From: Alphaproteobacteria bacterium
Lineage (GTDB): Bacteria; Pseudomonadota; Alphaproteobacteria; Rhizobiales; GCA-2746425
NCBI GenBank assembly: GCA_024743215.1
Contig: JANSWZ010000004.1
Coordinates: 186,001-250,000 of the forward strand
Reading direction: 5' to 3'
DNA length: 64,000 bases
In this document: positions 52,889 to 61,594 of the stretch, in pieces
Position numbering within the stretch: the stretch's first letter is position 1
Layout of the letters: the number at the start of each line of letters is the position of its first letter
Program-made: the position numbers and the translations under genes
Notes under the pieces: model-generated
What the model was told of the DNA's origin: nothing
The model's input: the letters and a program-made list of their open reading frames with translations, nothing else
Databases searched by the model: none

Positions 52889-53908
52889 TTATCTGATAAC
52901 TTCAGTGTTCCACTGTTCGACCCAGCCTTCGCGGCTGTCGATTATCTTTGCAGGATCAAGGATATTCAGGGAATTGATCAGCTCGGCCCCATAGGTAAGG
53001 TTGTCGGCAACGTCTTCACTCACCACGACTTCTGTGTTGGCAGGGCTGTCGATCAGCGCCTCGGCGACACGGGTCTGCACTTCAGTGGACAACCAGTAAT
53101 CCATGAACTGATAGGCCAATTCTTCGTTGCCATTGCCTTTGGTCATGATCATGACATTCATACCGCCGGCCTGGCCTTCGGCTGGTTCTGCCCAGGCAAA
53201 TGGCAATGGCGAACTTTTGAAACGGCTCCATGCAAAGCGCCCGACAGGAGCTGCCATCACTTCTTCCTGGTTCATCAACTGCGCAAGTTCTGATGAGCGG
53301 GAATAGAAGGTGACGATATCATCAGCGTGCTCGCCAATGCTGGAAATCACGCTGGAATAATCATCAGTTTCATTGCCCGCAGCTTTGGCCAGCATCATCA
53401 ATGTGAGGGGGCCTTGCGTGCCTGTGATGTTCGGCAGCGACACATTCCCGGCCAGCTTTTCGTCCAGCAAATCACTCCAGCTTGCAATCTCCACAAGGTC
53501 GGTCCGGTAAACAATTGAACTTGCGTAGAATGTATAGCCAACCGCCATATTATCGCCAATCGGATCCTGCGCCGCGGGATAAAGCTTCCCATGGTTAGTG
53601 AGCTTTGAGATATCGAGCGGAGCCAACAGGTCCTTGCGCGCCAGACTCAGAGCATCGTGTGAGGAAATCACTGCCATATCAATGATCGGGTCATTGGCAT
53701 TGGCTTCGATCTTGGCCATGCGCTCCACACTGTTGCCTGTTTCGATAACCAGTTCACATCCGCAAATGGCTTCAAATGGATCGTAAAGCGCTTCTTTGTA
53801 AGCGTCCTGCGCAAAGGAATAGACCGAAATGGTCAGGGTTTTGTCTTGCGCGAATGCCGTTGAGGCAAGGGCGCAGGACAGTGCTGCTACAGTTAGTGCG
53901 GCTTTCAT
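52889..53908 (-). CDS. ABC solute-binding protein, PotD/FbpA class
   Basis: A 339-residue periplasmic protein with a signal peptide cleaved near STAFA (residue 20) and mature start QDKTLTISVYSFAQDAYK. The class blocks DPFEAICGCELVIETGNS and YAKA-like VGYTFYASSIVYRTDLV are present, as is WSDLLDEKLAGNVSLPNITG. A disulphide-capable cysteine pair is not evident beyond Cys48-like GC. It starts in an ATGA overlap with the LacI gene, so regulator and binding protein are translated together. Ligand is probably a purine base or nucleoside by context. Confidence 0.9.
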   Translation of the reverse strand: MKAALTVAALSCALASTAFAQDKTLTISVYSFAQDAYKEALYDPFEAICGCELVIETGNSVERMAKIEANANDPIIDMAVISSHDALSLARKDLLAPLDISKLTNHGKLYPAAQDPIGDNMAVGYTFYASSIVYRTDLVEIASWSDLLDEKLAGNVSLPNITGTQGPLTLMMLAKAAGNETDDYSSVISSIGEHADDIVTFYSRSSELAQLMNQEEVMAAPVGRFAWSRFKSSPLPFAWAEPAEGQAGGMNVMIMTKGNGNEELAYQFMDYWLSTEVQTRVAEALIDSPANTEVVVSEDVADNLTYGAELINSLNILDPAKIIDSREGWVEQWNTEVIR

Positions 53909-54900
53909 TGAGAAATCTCCTGTTTGAAAGTGAGGTTTGGTTTGGGAGTGTGTCTTGGTTTCGCTGTCGAATCTCGAACGACCAGATGCATGGGAATTGT
54001 CGTTCCCGTATCCGGCAGGCTTTCTCCGCTGATGGCCAGCGTAAGGACGTTAATGGCACGGTCAGCTATTTGCGCAACATCCTGCGCAACAGTGGTGAGC
54101 ATTGGATGCATGGCTGTCGCCAAAGGCAAATCGTCAAATCCCGTCAGACTGACGTCATCAGGAACAGAAAATCCTGCGCGTGTTAATTGCGAATGCGCGC
54201 TGAGCGCCAGCAGGTCTGATGTAGCCATGATGGCGGTCACGCCTGTTTCAACCGCTCGGATCAGATTGCCAAGACCGTCCTGGCTCCAAAAGACCTGAAA
54301 GTCAGCCGTGCCGGCCAGGCCGGATATCATTCCGTCAATTCTGTCACCTTGCACTTCGGACACAGGGTCTGCGCCCAGCATCGCCACCTTTCGGTGTCCC
54401 AGGCCAGCGATATGTGTTGCGATCAGCTTGCCGCCGCCTGCATGATCTGCCGAAACGATGTTTCGCGGATCAGAGGCTGTATTGATAATCACCGTGGGCA
54501 CCGGTTGGGATTCGGGCGAGGTACCCTTTTGCGGCACAATCAGCAAACCATCGACACCGCGATCAACAAGCCGTTTCATGGCCTGGCTTTGTTCCAGGGC
54601 ATTTCCGCGAGAATCTGCGATCAGAATGCTCAATTGGCGGCTATCTGCCTCCAAAGACAGGTGCTGCGCAATGCGCGGAAAAAGCGGGTTTGTCAGATCA
54701 GGCATGACCAATCCAAGGATACCTGTTTGGCCACTGCGCAGCGCACGACCTGCAAGGCTGGGGCGGTAACCCAATTCATCGGCACATTTGCGAATACGCT
54801 CGACCATTTCCTGGGATACGCGGCCTTTGCCGGTCAGGGCATTTGAAACGGTCGCAACCGAAACACCCATGTTCGCAGCAATTTGCTTGATATTGGCCAT
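53905..54900 (-). CDS. LacI-family regulator heading the purine uptake operon
   Basis: A 331-residue regulator. Helix-turn-helix ANIKQIAANMGVSVATVSNA (residues 2-21) is followed by the hinge RPSLAGRALRSG and a full sensor domain (ILGLVMPDL; LTGFDDLPLATA). Its first codon lies just downstream of two matching CG-centred palindromes, so it should repress its own operon. The stop overlaps the binding-protein ATG by four bases, an unusual placing of a repressor as first cistron of the transport operon. The inducer may be a purine, as in PurR, though here the target is uptake. Confidence 0.93.
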   Translation of the reverse strand: MANIKQIAANMGVSVATVSNALTGKGRVSQEMVERIRKCADELGYRPSLAGRALRSGQTGILGLVMPDLTNPLFPRIAQHLSLEADSRQLSILIADSRGNALEQSQAMKRLVDRGVDGLLIVPQKGTSPESQPVPTVIINTASDPRNIVSADHAGGGKLIATHIAGLGHRKVAMLGADPVSEVQGDRIDGMISGLAGTADFQVFWSQDGLGNLIRAVETGVTAIMATSDLLALSAHSQLTRAGFSVPDDVSLTGFDDLPLATAMHPMLTTVAQDVAQIADRAINVLTLAISGESLPDTGTTIPMHLVVRDSTAKPRHTPKPNLTFKQEISQ

Positions 54901-54913
54901 ATCTTCTCCAGAT

Positions 54914-54974
54914 GATGAAACGATTAATCACCCTGGAATCGATTCTGTCAACAGCTTTGATTAAACGATTAATC
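54914..54974. promoter_or_regulatory. Two LacI-type operators of the purine uptake operon
   Basis: GATTAAACGATTAATC at 54959-54974 is a near-perfect palindrome with central CG; GATGAAACGATTAATC at 54914-54929 differs by one base. They are 45 bp apart and the nearer is 14 bp before the LacI ATG. A related GAATCGATTC lies between them at about 54937-54946. Such paired sites fit autoregulation by the adjacent LacI protein. Confidence 0.8.
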
Positions 54975-55037
54975 TATTGGAAAGAGCCATTCCTGCGAAG
55001 CTGGCTTCATGGCGATGCCGTTTGAGGGCGCGGGCAA

Positions 55038-55051
55038 GGCCTGCGCAGGCC
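55038..55051. repeat. 14-bp perfect GC-rich palindrome in a 415-bp gap
   Basis: GGCCTGCGCAGGCC at 55038-55051 is fully palindromic; part of it (AAGGCCTGC) recurs at about 55070. It lies between the divergent LacI gene and the sugar kinase gene. No gene was found in 54975-55315. Confidence 0.4.
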
Positions 55052-55315
55052 AGAGATTCAAGGGTGTTGAAAAGGCCTGCATTCAAACTGTATCCGGGGT
55101 TTTTTCCTGATGTTGAAACAGAATCGGTAACTGACAGAACGAATTGATTTTGATCCTGTCGGTCTCATTGCCTTTCATAAGAAACAGCATTCAAACCTTG
55201 TCAGCCAGAGAATTGAATCCTGGCGTGCCACCTCCATCGATTTTTCAGCAGCAATGGTCTATTACGGGCTGACACGAGTGCTTCAGGTGCACTCTCCCAC
55301 GTAGACGAGATCTTT

Positions 55316-56233
55316 ATGACCCCTGATATTTTATGCCTTGGCGAACCCATGCTTGAGTTCAATCAGCAACCCGATGGCATGTATTTGCCTGGCCATGGCG
55401 GTGATACATCCAATTGTGCCATTGCAGCAGCGCGTCAGGGTGCGAGCACGGGTTGTCTGACTCATATCGGCAAGGATGCATTTGGAGAAAGCTTCATGGC
55501 GCTTTGGACATCCGAAGGTGTCAGTACGGCCCATGTCGAACAAGTCGCAGATGCCCACACCGGCATTTATTTCGTTACCCATGGTGAAGAGGGTCATGAG
55601 TTCAGCTATTTCCGCGCAGGATCGGCTTGCAGTCTGATGACGCCGGATGATTTGTCCAAGGATGCTTTGCAATCCGCCAAAATACTTCACGCGTCCGGTA
55701 TTAGCCAGGGCATTTCTGAAAGCGCAGCAGATACAGTGTTCGCAGCAATTGACATTGTCAAAGAAGCCGGTGGTCTGGTGTCCTATGACACCAATTTACG
55801 TGAGAAATTGTGGCCTGTATCACGGGCAAGAGCCGTCATTCATGCAGCGGTTGCGCAATGCGATATTGCTTTGCCTGGACTTGATGATGCAGTACTCCTG
55901 ACCGGCCTGTCCGAGCCGGAAGCCATTGTCCAATTCTATCTGGATCTGGGTGCCAAAATCGTGGCTCTGACTCTGGGTCCGAAAGGTACATTGGTTGGCA
56001 CAGAATCTGAGACCCGGCTGATACCGGGTCGAAAAGTCAGCGCCGTGGATGCGACGGGGGCAGGGGACACTTTTGACGGGGCCTTCCTGTCGCAAATCGT
56101 CACTGGGTCCGATCCGTTTTCTGCAGCCAGTTATGCAAATGCAGCCGCAGCTCTTTCAACCCAGGGCTTTGGTGCAGTGGCACCGATGCCGTATGCATCA
56201 GACGTGAAAGCGTTTTTGGCTGGTTCGGCATAG
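55316..56233 (+). CDS. PfkB-family sugar kinase, KDG kinase-like
   Basis: A 305-residue ribokinase-fold kinase. N-terminal GGDTSNCAIAAARQG (about 28-42) is the sugar-binding glycine motif; YDTNLREKLWP (157-167) is typical of 2-keto-3-deoxygluconate kinases; and the catalytic base is Asp251 in DATGAGDTFDGAF. FSYFRAGSAC near 96-105 matches KDG-binding residues of that group. It would phosphorylate KDG to KDPG for the Entner-Doudoroff route, but fructose or another keto sugar cannot be excluded. It stands alone between the purine operon and the phosphonate locus. Confidence 0.88.
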   Translation: MTPDILCLGEPMLEFNQQPDGMYLPGHGGDTSNCAIAAARQGASTGCLTHIGKDAFGESFMALWTSEGVSTAHVEQVADAHTGIYFVTHGEEGHEFSYFRAGSACSLMTPDDLSKDALQSAKILHASGISQGISESAADTVFAAIDIVKEAGGLVSYDTNLREKLWPVSRARAVIHAAVAQCDIALPGLDDAVLLTGLSEPEAIVQFYLDLGAKIVALTLGPKGTLVGTESETRLIPGRKVSAVDATGAGDTFDGAFLSQIVTGSDPFSAASYANAAAALSTQGFGAVAPMPYASDVKAFLAGSA

Positions 56234-56267
56234 GTGCGTATAGGCGAGGCAGCCCGGACGCCACAAT

Positions 56268-57155
56268 TCAAAGCATGGCCGCAGCTTTTGCATAGGGCAT
56301 GAATGTGCGAATCAACTTGCTGTCCAGGCGTTCACGCAGGCAGATCAACGCTTCATCCATAGTGATATTCGCGTCGGCAATTTCGATTTTGCAGAGCCGT
56401 TGATCAACGCCGAACTCAGCTTCTGAAACGAGGCCAACGCCAGCCCCTGCCGCGACAATCTCGCGAACGGCCTCTCGGCCCTCCGCCTCTATTCGGATTG
56501 GCAGATCGATTTTGTTCTTGCGCGCAAATTCTTCCAGTTTGGAGCGGGTTTTTGAACCCTTTTCCCGCATCACGAGGGGCATTTCCGCCAGTTCGCGAAA
56601 ACTGATCGACTTTTTGGCTGCATAGACACTGTCTTTGGGCGCGAACGCGATAATTGGAGTGGAGTTCAGATGCACGACTTCAAAATCCCGCCCTTCCGGA
56701 ACCTCTCCCAGAACGCCAATATCCGCTTCATAAGTATTGAGCGCGTCGACAACGGCTTCGCTGTTGCCAACACGTATCGAGACATGAATATCTGGATAGC
56801 TGACGCGAAAAGATCCAAGGATATGCAGTATATGATGGGCTGAATCAGCCATGATCTGCAGATTTCCGGACTTCAGCGCGCGTGTTTGTGACAACAAATC
56901 ATGGGCTTGAGTCTCAATCTCAAACATACGCCGCGTCAGTTCCAGCAATTCCTGGCCGGCAGCTGTTACCGTTACCTGTTTGCGATGTCGGTTAAACAGA
57001 CGCACGTCATATTCCGTTTCAAGCTTGCGAACCTGATCGGAAATTGCGGGTTGTGTGAGATGCAAAGCCTCTGCTGCCCGAGAAAAACCACCATGGCAGG
57101 CCACATAGTGAAAGGCGCGCAATTGAACGTAGCGCAAGGGTATCTCCACTTCCAT
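56268..57155 (-). CDS. LysR-family regulator of the phosphonate locus
   Basis: A 295-residue LysR protein. The helix-turn-helix region reads YVACHGGFSRAAEALHLTQP then AISDQVRKLE, and a two-lobed effector domain follows (LQIMADSAHHILHIL; LVMREKGSKTRSKLEEF). The ATG at 57155 is chosen by family start; the open frame to 57245 begins at a TTG and adds unrelated residues. It is divergent from the phosphate transporter gene and faces the phnW-phnA-phnY set, so it probably controls them in response to 2-aminoethylphosphonate or a pathway intermediate. Confidence 0.9.
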   Translation of the reverse strand: MEVEIPLRYVQLRAFHYVACHGGFSRAAEALHLTQPAISDQVRKLETEYDVRLFNRHRKQVTVTAAGQELLELTRRMFEIETQAHDLLSQTRALKSGNLQIMADSAHHILHILGSFRVSYPDIHVSIRVGNSEAVVDALNTYEADIGVLGEVPEGRDFEVVHLNSTPIIAFAPKDSVYAAKKSISFRELAEMPLVMREKGSKTRSKLEEFARKNKIDLPIRIEAEGREAVREIVAAGAGVGLVSEAEFGVDQRLCKIEIADANITMDEALICLRERLDSKLIRTFMPYAKAAAML

Positions 57156-57279
57156 CAGCAAATCAGATACTGCAATAAGAACTATCGTTTTGATTAATGC
57201 AACACTCTTCCCGTAGTCGCGAAGATCGTTTATATTAGCCGTCAAACAAAATAATCGTGAATCGCGAATAGGATTTTCA

Positions 57280-58929
57280 ATGCATCTCTCAGGTTTCCTG
57301 GTGCAATTGGCAGGCGCAATAATGCTGCTGCTTTACTCCACCCGCATGGTGCGGACGGGTATAGAGCGGGCAGCAGGCCCAATGCTGCGCACTCTGTTTG
57401 TGAAATTGGGAAAAGGCCGTTTCAGAAGCGTTTTTGCAGGCGTTGTCGGCGCAATCTTTTTGCAAAGTTCCACCGCCATTGCCTTGCTGGTTTCAGGATT
57501 TGCAGCAACCGGTGTGGTCAGCGTTGCGGCGGCGCTTACGATTGTGCTGGGAGCCGACCTTGGCACCGCCATCGTGGTTCAGTTTCTGAGTCTTGATCTC
57601 AGTTGGCTTATGCCTGCCTTGCTGGCCATTGGCGGCTTCATGTTCCTGAAAATGCATACACGACTGGCCAAGCAATTGGGCAGGGTGGTGATCGGCATCG
57701 CGCTCATTTTGCTGTCGCTGGGCATGATTGGAACAGCCAGCGCGCCCTTGCGTGAAGCAAGCTGGATGCCGGGCATTGTCAATTTTATGAGCGAAGACCT
57801 GCTGATATCTTTTTTCGGCGGCGCTTTGCTGGCCTTTTTGTTTCATTCCAGTGTTGCAGCCATTTTATTGTTCGCAACCCTGTGTGCGCAAAGCGTTCTG
57901 CCGATTGAGGCTGGCTTGCCGCTGGTTCTGGGCGCCAATGCGGGTGGGGGGCTTATTGCGGTATGGCTGTCACGCGGCGGTAAGATGCCAGCACGCCATG
58001 TGACAGCGAGTAACTTTTTGTTCCGTCTCGTTGGAGGGTTAGCGGTGCTCGCCGTTCTATACGGCATGGACCTTCCCACCGACCGGCTTGGGCCAACCGC
58101 TGACCGCCAGCTGGTGAATTTCCATCTGCTTTTCAATGCTGGCCTTGTGATTGTCTGCCTGCCATTTATTCAACCGGTTCTGGCACTTATGCGCGGGCTC
58201 ATCAAAGAAGACCCGGAAATCGAGCAAGACCGCTTGCGCCCCGCAAGCGCTCTGGATGCCGCTGTTCTCAAAATGCCGAACCTTGCGCTTGCCAGTGTCA
58301 CCCGCGAACTACTTCGCATGAGCGAAATCGTTGAAATCATGGTAACTCCGGTCATGGATTTCTTTGATGCCTCCAATCCGCAGCAAGTCCAGCGTATCCG
58401 ACAACTCGACAAGGATGTGAACCGCGCCCACACTGATATCAAGCTCTACATTGCTCAACTCAGCCAGAACGAATTGTCATCAGACGAAGCAAATCGTGCG
58501 GTGGAATTGACGACCGTCGCCATCAGTCTGGAACGCGTCGGCGACATCATTTCAAAAGAACTGTTGCCGTTGACGTCGGAAAAACATCGCCGTGGTCTGG
58601 AGTTTTCAGAGGCTGGCTGGAAAGAACTCACTGCGCTCCATGCCCGTGTCATCACCAATATGCAATTGGCGCTTAACGTATTGGTATCAGAGGATATTGA
58701 GACAGCCAGGAAGCTGGTTGAAGAGAAGGCGGTGATGCGCAAACTGGAACGGGAAAGCCATGACAAGCATATGGCGCGACTCGGCAGCGGAACACCTGAA
58801 AGCCGCGCCAGCAGTGACATTCATCTGGAGACCATTCGGGCACTGAAAGAAATCAACTCGCGGTTTGCCACCTTTGCCTATCCGACATTGGAACGGCGTG
58901 GAATTTTGCTGGACAGCCGCCTGAGTTAG
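57280..58929 (+). CDS. Na/phosphate cotransporter family protein with C-terminal PhoU domain
   Basis: A 549-residue protein. The membrane half (about 1-310) has two inverted repeats; the first contains the canonical QSST (62-65) while the second has HSSV (189-192), with GADLGT and GANAGG loops after each. The C-terminal part (about 340-545) is a PhoU-like helical bundle (DKDVNRAHTDIKLYIAQL; ISLERVGDIISKE). NptA/YjbB proteins of this build move phosphate with sodium; E. coli YjbB has been reported to export it. It lies directly before phnW, so it may handle the phosphate freed from phosphonates. Confidence 0.9.
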   Translation: MHLSGFLVQLAGAIMLLLYSTRMVRTGIERAAGPMLRTLFVKLGKGRFRSVFAGVVGAIFLQSSTAIALLVSGFAATGVVSVAAALTIVLGADLGTAIVVQFLSLDLSWLMPALLAIGGFMFLKMHTRLAKQLGRVVIGIALILLSLGMIGTASAPLREASWMPGIVNFMSEDLLISFFGGALLAFLFHSSVAAILLFATLCAQSVLPIEAGLPLVLGANAGGGLIAVWLSRGGKMPARHVTASNFLFRLVGGLAVLAVLYGMDLPTDRLGPTADRQLVNFHLLFNAGLVIVCLPFIQPVLALMRGLIKEDPEIEQDRLRPASALDAAVLKMPNLALASVTRELLRMSEIVEIMVTPVMDFFDASNPQQVQRIRQLDKDVNRAHTDIKLYIAQLSQNELSSDEANRAVELTTVAISLERVGDIISKELLPLTSEKHRRGLEFSEAGWKELTALHARVITNMQLALNVLVSEDIETARKLVEEKAVMRKLERESHDKHMARLGSGTPESRASSDIHLETIRALKEINSRFATFAYPTLERRGILLDSRLS

Positions 58930-58954
58930 GGGCTGGCCTCAATCGGGATTTGAA

Positions 58955-58985
58955 AAATCGATAATTCAATACGTATTATCGATTT
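58955..58985. promoter_or_regulatory. Inverted repeat upstream of phnW, probable LysR operator
   Basis: AAATCGATAAT (58955-58965) is inverted as ATTATCGATTT (58975-58985) with a 9-bp spacer, 70 bp before phnW. A T-N11-A type dyad of this length suits a LysR site. A partly similar AATAATCGTGAAT lies near 57250 in the LysR/transporter gap. Confidence 0.65.
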
Positions 58986-59055
58986 AACATATGGGATGAC
59001 AGGCACTATTTTTGCCATCCGCAATCCCGATTGTTCTGCCGGATAGGCTCAGCCC

Positions 59056-60246
59056 ATGACATCACATCCCAAACACTCAATAAGCCCGCCGCCGCTTGGC
59101 GAACCTTATTTGCTGACGCCAGGCCCTTTGACAACAGCCTATTCAGTCAAAGAAGCCATGCTGCGCGATTGGGGCTCCTGGGATGGGGACTTTCGGGCGA
59201 TGACAGCACAATTGCGGACTGACCTGCTGGATTTGATTGGCGATACAGACAACGCTTTTGATTGTGTTCCCATTCAGGGCAGCGGCACGTTTGTCGTTGA
59301 GGCCATGCTGGCTTCCTTTCTGCCAAGAGAGTCGAAAACGCTGGTGCTGGTCAACGGGGCCTATGGCAACCGGATTGCCGAAACGCTGAAATATCTTGGA
59401 CGAGATCATACGATCATCGACAAAGGCGATTATCTGCCGCCACGCGCGATCGAGGTTGCAGCGGCGCTGGAAGCAGACCCCGCAATCAGCCATGTCGTCG
59501 TGGTGCATTGCGAGACCAGCTCTGGCATCCTGAATCCGATCAAGGAAATTTCGGATACGGTTTATCAGGCAGGCCGCAAGCTGCTGATTGATTCCATGAG
59601 TGCATTTGGCGCATTGCCGGTGGAAGTAGATGCCATTAATTATGAGGCAATTGTCGCTTCGGCCAATAAATGCATCGAAGGTGTGCCTGGATTTGGCTTC
59701 GTAATCGGCCGCAAGAGTGAGTTGGAAATGGCAAAGGGACGAAGCCACTCGCTCAGCCTGGATGTCCATGCCCAATGGGCCAACATGAACAAAACCGGGC
59801 AATGGCGCTTCACACCGCCCACACATGTTGTGGCGGCCTTCATGGAGGCGCTGCGCCTGCATAAGGAAGAGGGTGGTGTTGCTGGCCGGGGGCAGCGCTA
59901 TACAGAAAACCGCGATGTTCTGGTCAAAGGCATGCGCGATATCGGATTTGAAACCCTTTTGACAGAGCCATGGCTGTCTCCGATCATCGTGACCTTTTTC
60001 AACCCGGACCACGCCTCCTTTGAATTTCAGAAGTTCTATGACGCCATGAAGCAACGGGGCTTCATCATCTACCCCGGCAAACTGACTGTCGTGGACAGCT
60101 TCCGCATCGGCTGTATCGGCCATATGGATGGGGTGATCATGCAGCAGGTTGTAGATGCTGCGCGCGACGTGTTGTTGGAACTGGGCGTTGACAGTGCAAG
60201 ACCGCCGGAAATTGCTCTTCTGGAACGCTCCAAACTGGCTGCCTGA
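59056..60246 (+). CDS. phnW: 2-aminoethylphosphonate-pyruvate transaminase
   Basis: A 396-residue class V PLP aminotransferase that transfers the amino group of 2-aminoethylphosphonate to pyruvate, giving phosphonoacetaldehyde and alanine. Key blocks are LLTPGPLTTAYSVKEAML near 19-36, IQGSGTFVVEAM (73-84), VHCETSSGILNP near 150-161, IDSMSAFGALP with the ring Asp at 179, and Lys205 in ASANKCIEGVPGFGF. Length is normal for PhnW plus a short N-terminal tail. First enzyme gene of the phosphonate route; a dyad lies 70 bp upstream. Confidence 0.96.
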   Translation: MTSHPKHSISPPPLGEPYLLTPGPLTTAYSVKEAMLRDWGSWDGDFRAMTAQLRTDLLDLIGDTDNAFDCVPIQGSGTFVVEAMLASFLPRESKTLVLVNGAYGNRIAETLKYLGRDHTIIDKGDYLPPRAIEVAAALEADPAISHVVVVHCETSSGILNPIKEISDTVYQAGRKLLIDSMSAFGALPVEVDAINYEAIVASANKCIEGVPGFGFVIGRKSELEMAKGRSHSLSLDVHAQWANMNKTGQWRFTPPTHVVAAFMEALRLHKEEGGVAGRGQRYTENRDVLVKGMRDIGFETLLTEPWLSPIIVTFFNPDHASFEFQKFYDAMKQRGFIIYPGKLTVVDSFRIGCIGHMDGVIMQQVVDAARDVLLELGVDSARPPEIALLERSKLAA

Positions 60247-60316
60247 AGCAGCCTGCCAATTGCCTTTCAAACCGGTTGTGACCACGCAGCCGATACAGAT
60301 TTTGGAAAGAACAAGA

Positions 60317-61570
60317 ATGAATGATCTGTCACCCATGAATATCTCCGTCAATGACCGCACTTATGCCAGACCAAAAGTGCCAGCCATTGCCATTTGTCTT
60401 GATGGTTGCGAGCCGGCTTATCTGGACGAAGCCATTGCAGCCGGTTTGATGCCAACTTTGAAACGCATCAAGCAAAGCGGCACGGTACGCATGGCGCATA
60501 GTGTCATCCCGAGCTTTACCAACCCCAACAATTTGTCGATCGCGACCGGACGCCCGCCGTCTATCCACGGCATTTGCGGCAACTTCCTCTATGATCCGGA
60601 AACCGGTGAGGAGGTTATGATGAACGATGTGCGTTTCTTGCGCGCACCCACCATTTTTCAGACCTGTTATGATGCTGGTTTGCGCGTTGCCATTGTCACG
60701 GCGAAAGACAAATTACGGGCATTGCTGGGCAGCGGATTGAGTTTTGAGGATGGCCGCGCCATGTGTTTCTCGGCGGAACGATCCGATACGACGACAGTGG
60801 CGGAACACGGTATCGACAACGCATCGGCGCATTTTGGATTGCCGGTTCCCGACGTCTATTCAGCAGAATTGTCCGAATTCGTTTTCGCTGCCGGTGTGCA
60901 ATTGTTGAAAGAGTTCAAGCCGGATGTGATGTATCTGACGACCACGGATTATGTGCAGCACAAATATGCCCCCGGCGTGCCTCAGGCCAATGCGTTCTAT
61001 GAAATGTTCGACAAATATCTGACGGAACTGGATGCAGCAGGCGCGGCTATTGTTGTCACCGCTGATCACGGGATGAAACCCAAACATCTTGAAAATGGCG
61101 ATCCTGCCGTCGTCTATTTGCAGGATTTGCTGGATGAATGGCTTGGTGAAGCTGCTGCCCGTGTCATATTGCCAATTACGGATCCTTATGTGGTGCACCA
61201 TGGCGCACTTGGCTCGTTCGCGACCGCCTATCTTCCCGATGGTGTTGATGCAGCAGAGATCGTCACACGTCTTGGTGGCGTTGATGGAGTATTGCTGGCG
61301 GTCGACAAGGAAGCGGCTTGTGAGCGGTTTGAACTGCCAGAGGACCGCATTGGCGACATCGTGGTCATATCGACAGAATACATGACCCTTGGCACCAGCG
61401 CCCATCGGCACGATCTTGCGGCTCTTGATGAACCGCTGCGCTCGCATGGCGGGCTGACAGAGCAGGAAGTGCCGTTCATCGTCAATCGGGTTTTGCCTGA
61501 TTTGCAGGACGCGCCAACGCTTCGCAATTTTGACGCCTTTCACATTGCCTGCATGGCAGCTGCGCTTTAA
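60317..61570 (+). CDS. phnA: Phosphonoacetate hydrolase
   Basis: A 417-residue alkaline-phosphatase-superfamily enzyme that cuts the C-P bond of phosphonoacetate to acetate and phosphate. The zinc and nucleophile residues are all visible and, counted from the ATG at 60317, fall at the positions I recall for the Sinorhizobium enzyme: Asp29 (ICLDGCEP), Thr68 (IPSFTNPNN), Asp211 and His215 (TTDYVQHKY), Asp250 and His251 (VTADHGMK), and His377 (RSHGGLTEQE). GGAAAG precedes the start by about eight bases. The longer frame from 60155 lies inside phnW. This is the phosphonatase-independent route with PhnW and PhnY. Confidence 0.96.
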   Translation: MNDLSPMNISVNDRTYARPKVPAIAICLDGCEPAYLDEAIAAGLMPTLKRIKQSGTVRMAHSVIPSFTNPNNLSIATGRPPSIHGICGNFLYDPETGEEVMMNDVRFLRAPTIFQTCYDAGLRVAIVTAKDKLRALLGSGLSFEDGRAMCFSAERSDTTTVAEHGIDNASAHFGLPVPDVYSAELSEFVFAAGVQLLKEFKPDVMYLTTTDYVQHKYAPGVPQANAFYEMFDKYLTELDAAGAAIVVTADHGMKPKHLENGDPAVVYLQDLLDEWLGEAAARVILPITDPYVVHHGALGSFATAYLPDGVDAAEIVTRLGGVDGVLLAVDKEAACERFELPEDRIGDIVVISTEYMTLGTSAHRHDLAALDEPLRSHGGLTEQEVPFIVNRVLPDLQDAPTLRNFDAFHIACMAAAL

Positions 61571-61594
61571 GTCGCGCGTATTCGGGAACACCTT

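Noticed and set aside
57156-57245. N-terminal extension of the LysR regulator from a TTG
   Set aside because: Residues do not match LysR starts and the stretch overlaps the promoter region of the divergent transporter gene.
58996-59002. CTGTCAT half-site (minus strand) before phnW, possible Pho box
   Set aside because: Only one half-site; the second CTGTCA repeat needed for PhoB is absent.
59143-60360. 405-codon minus-strand open frame opposite phnW
   Set aside because: Shadow of a strongly supported PhnW gene; Cys/His-rich composition with no recognisable fold and no ribosome site.
60860-61591. 243-codon minus-strand open frame opposite phnA
   Set aside because: Shadow of PhnA, which has all catalytic residues.
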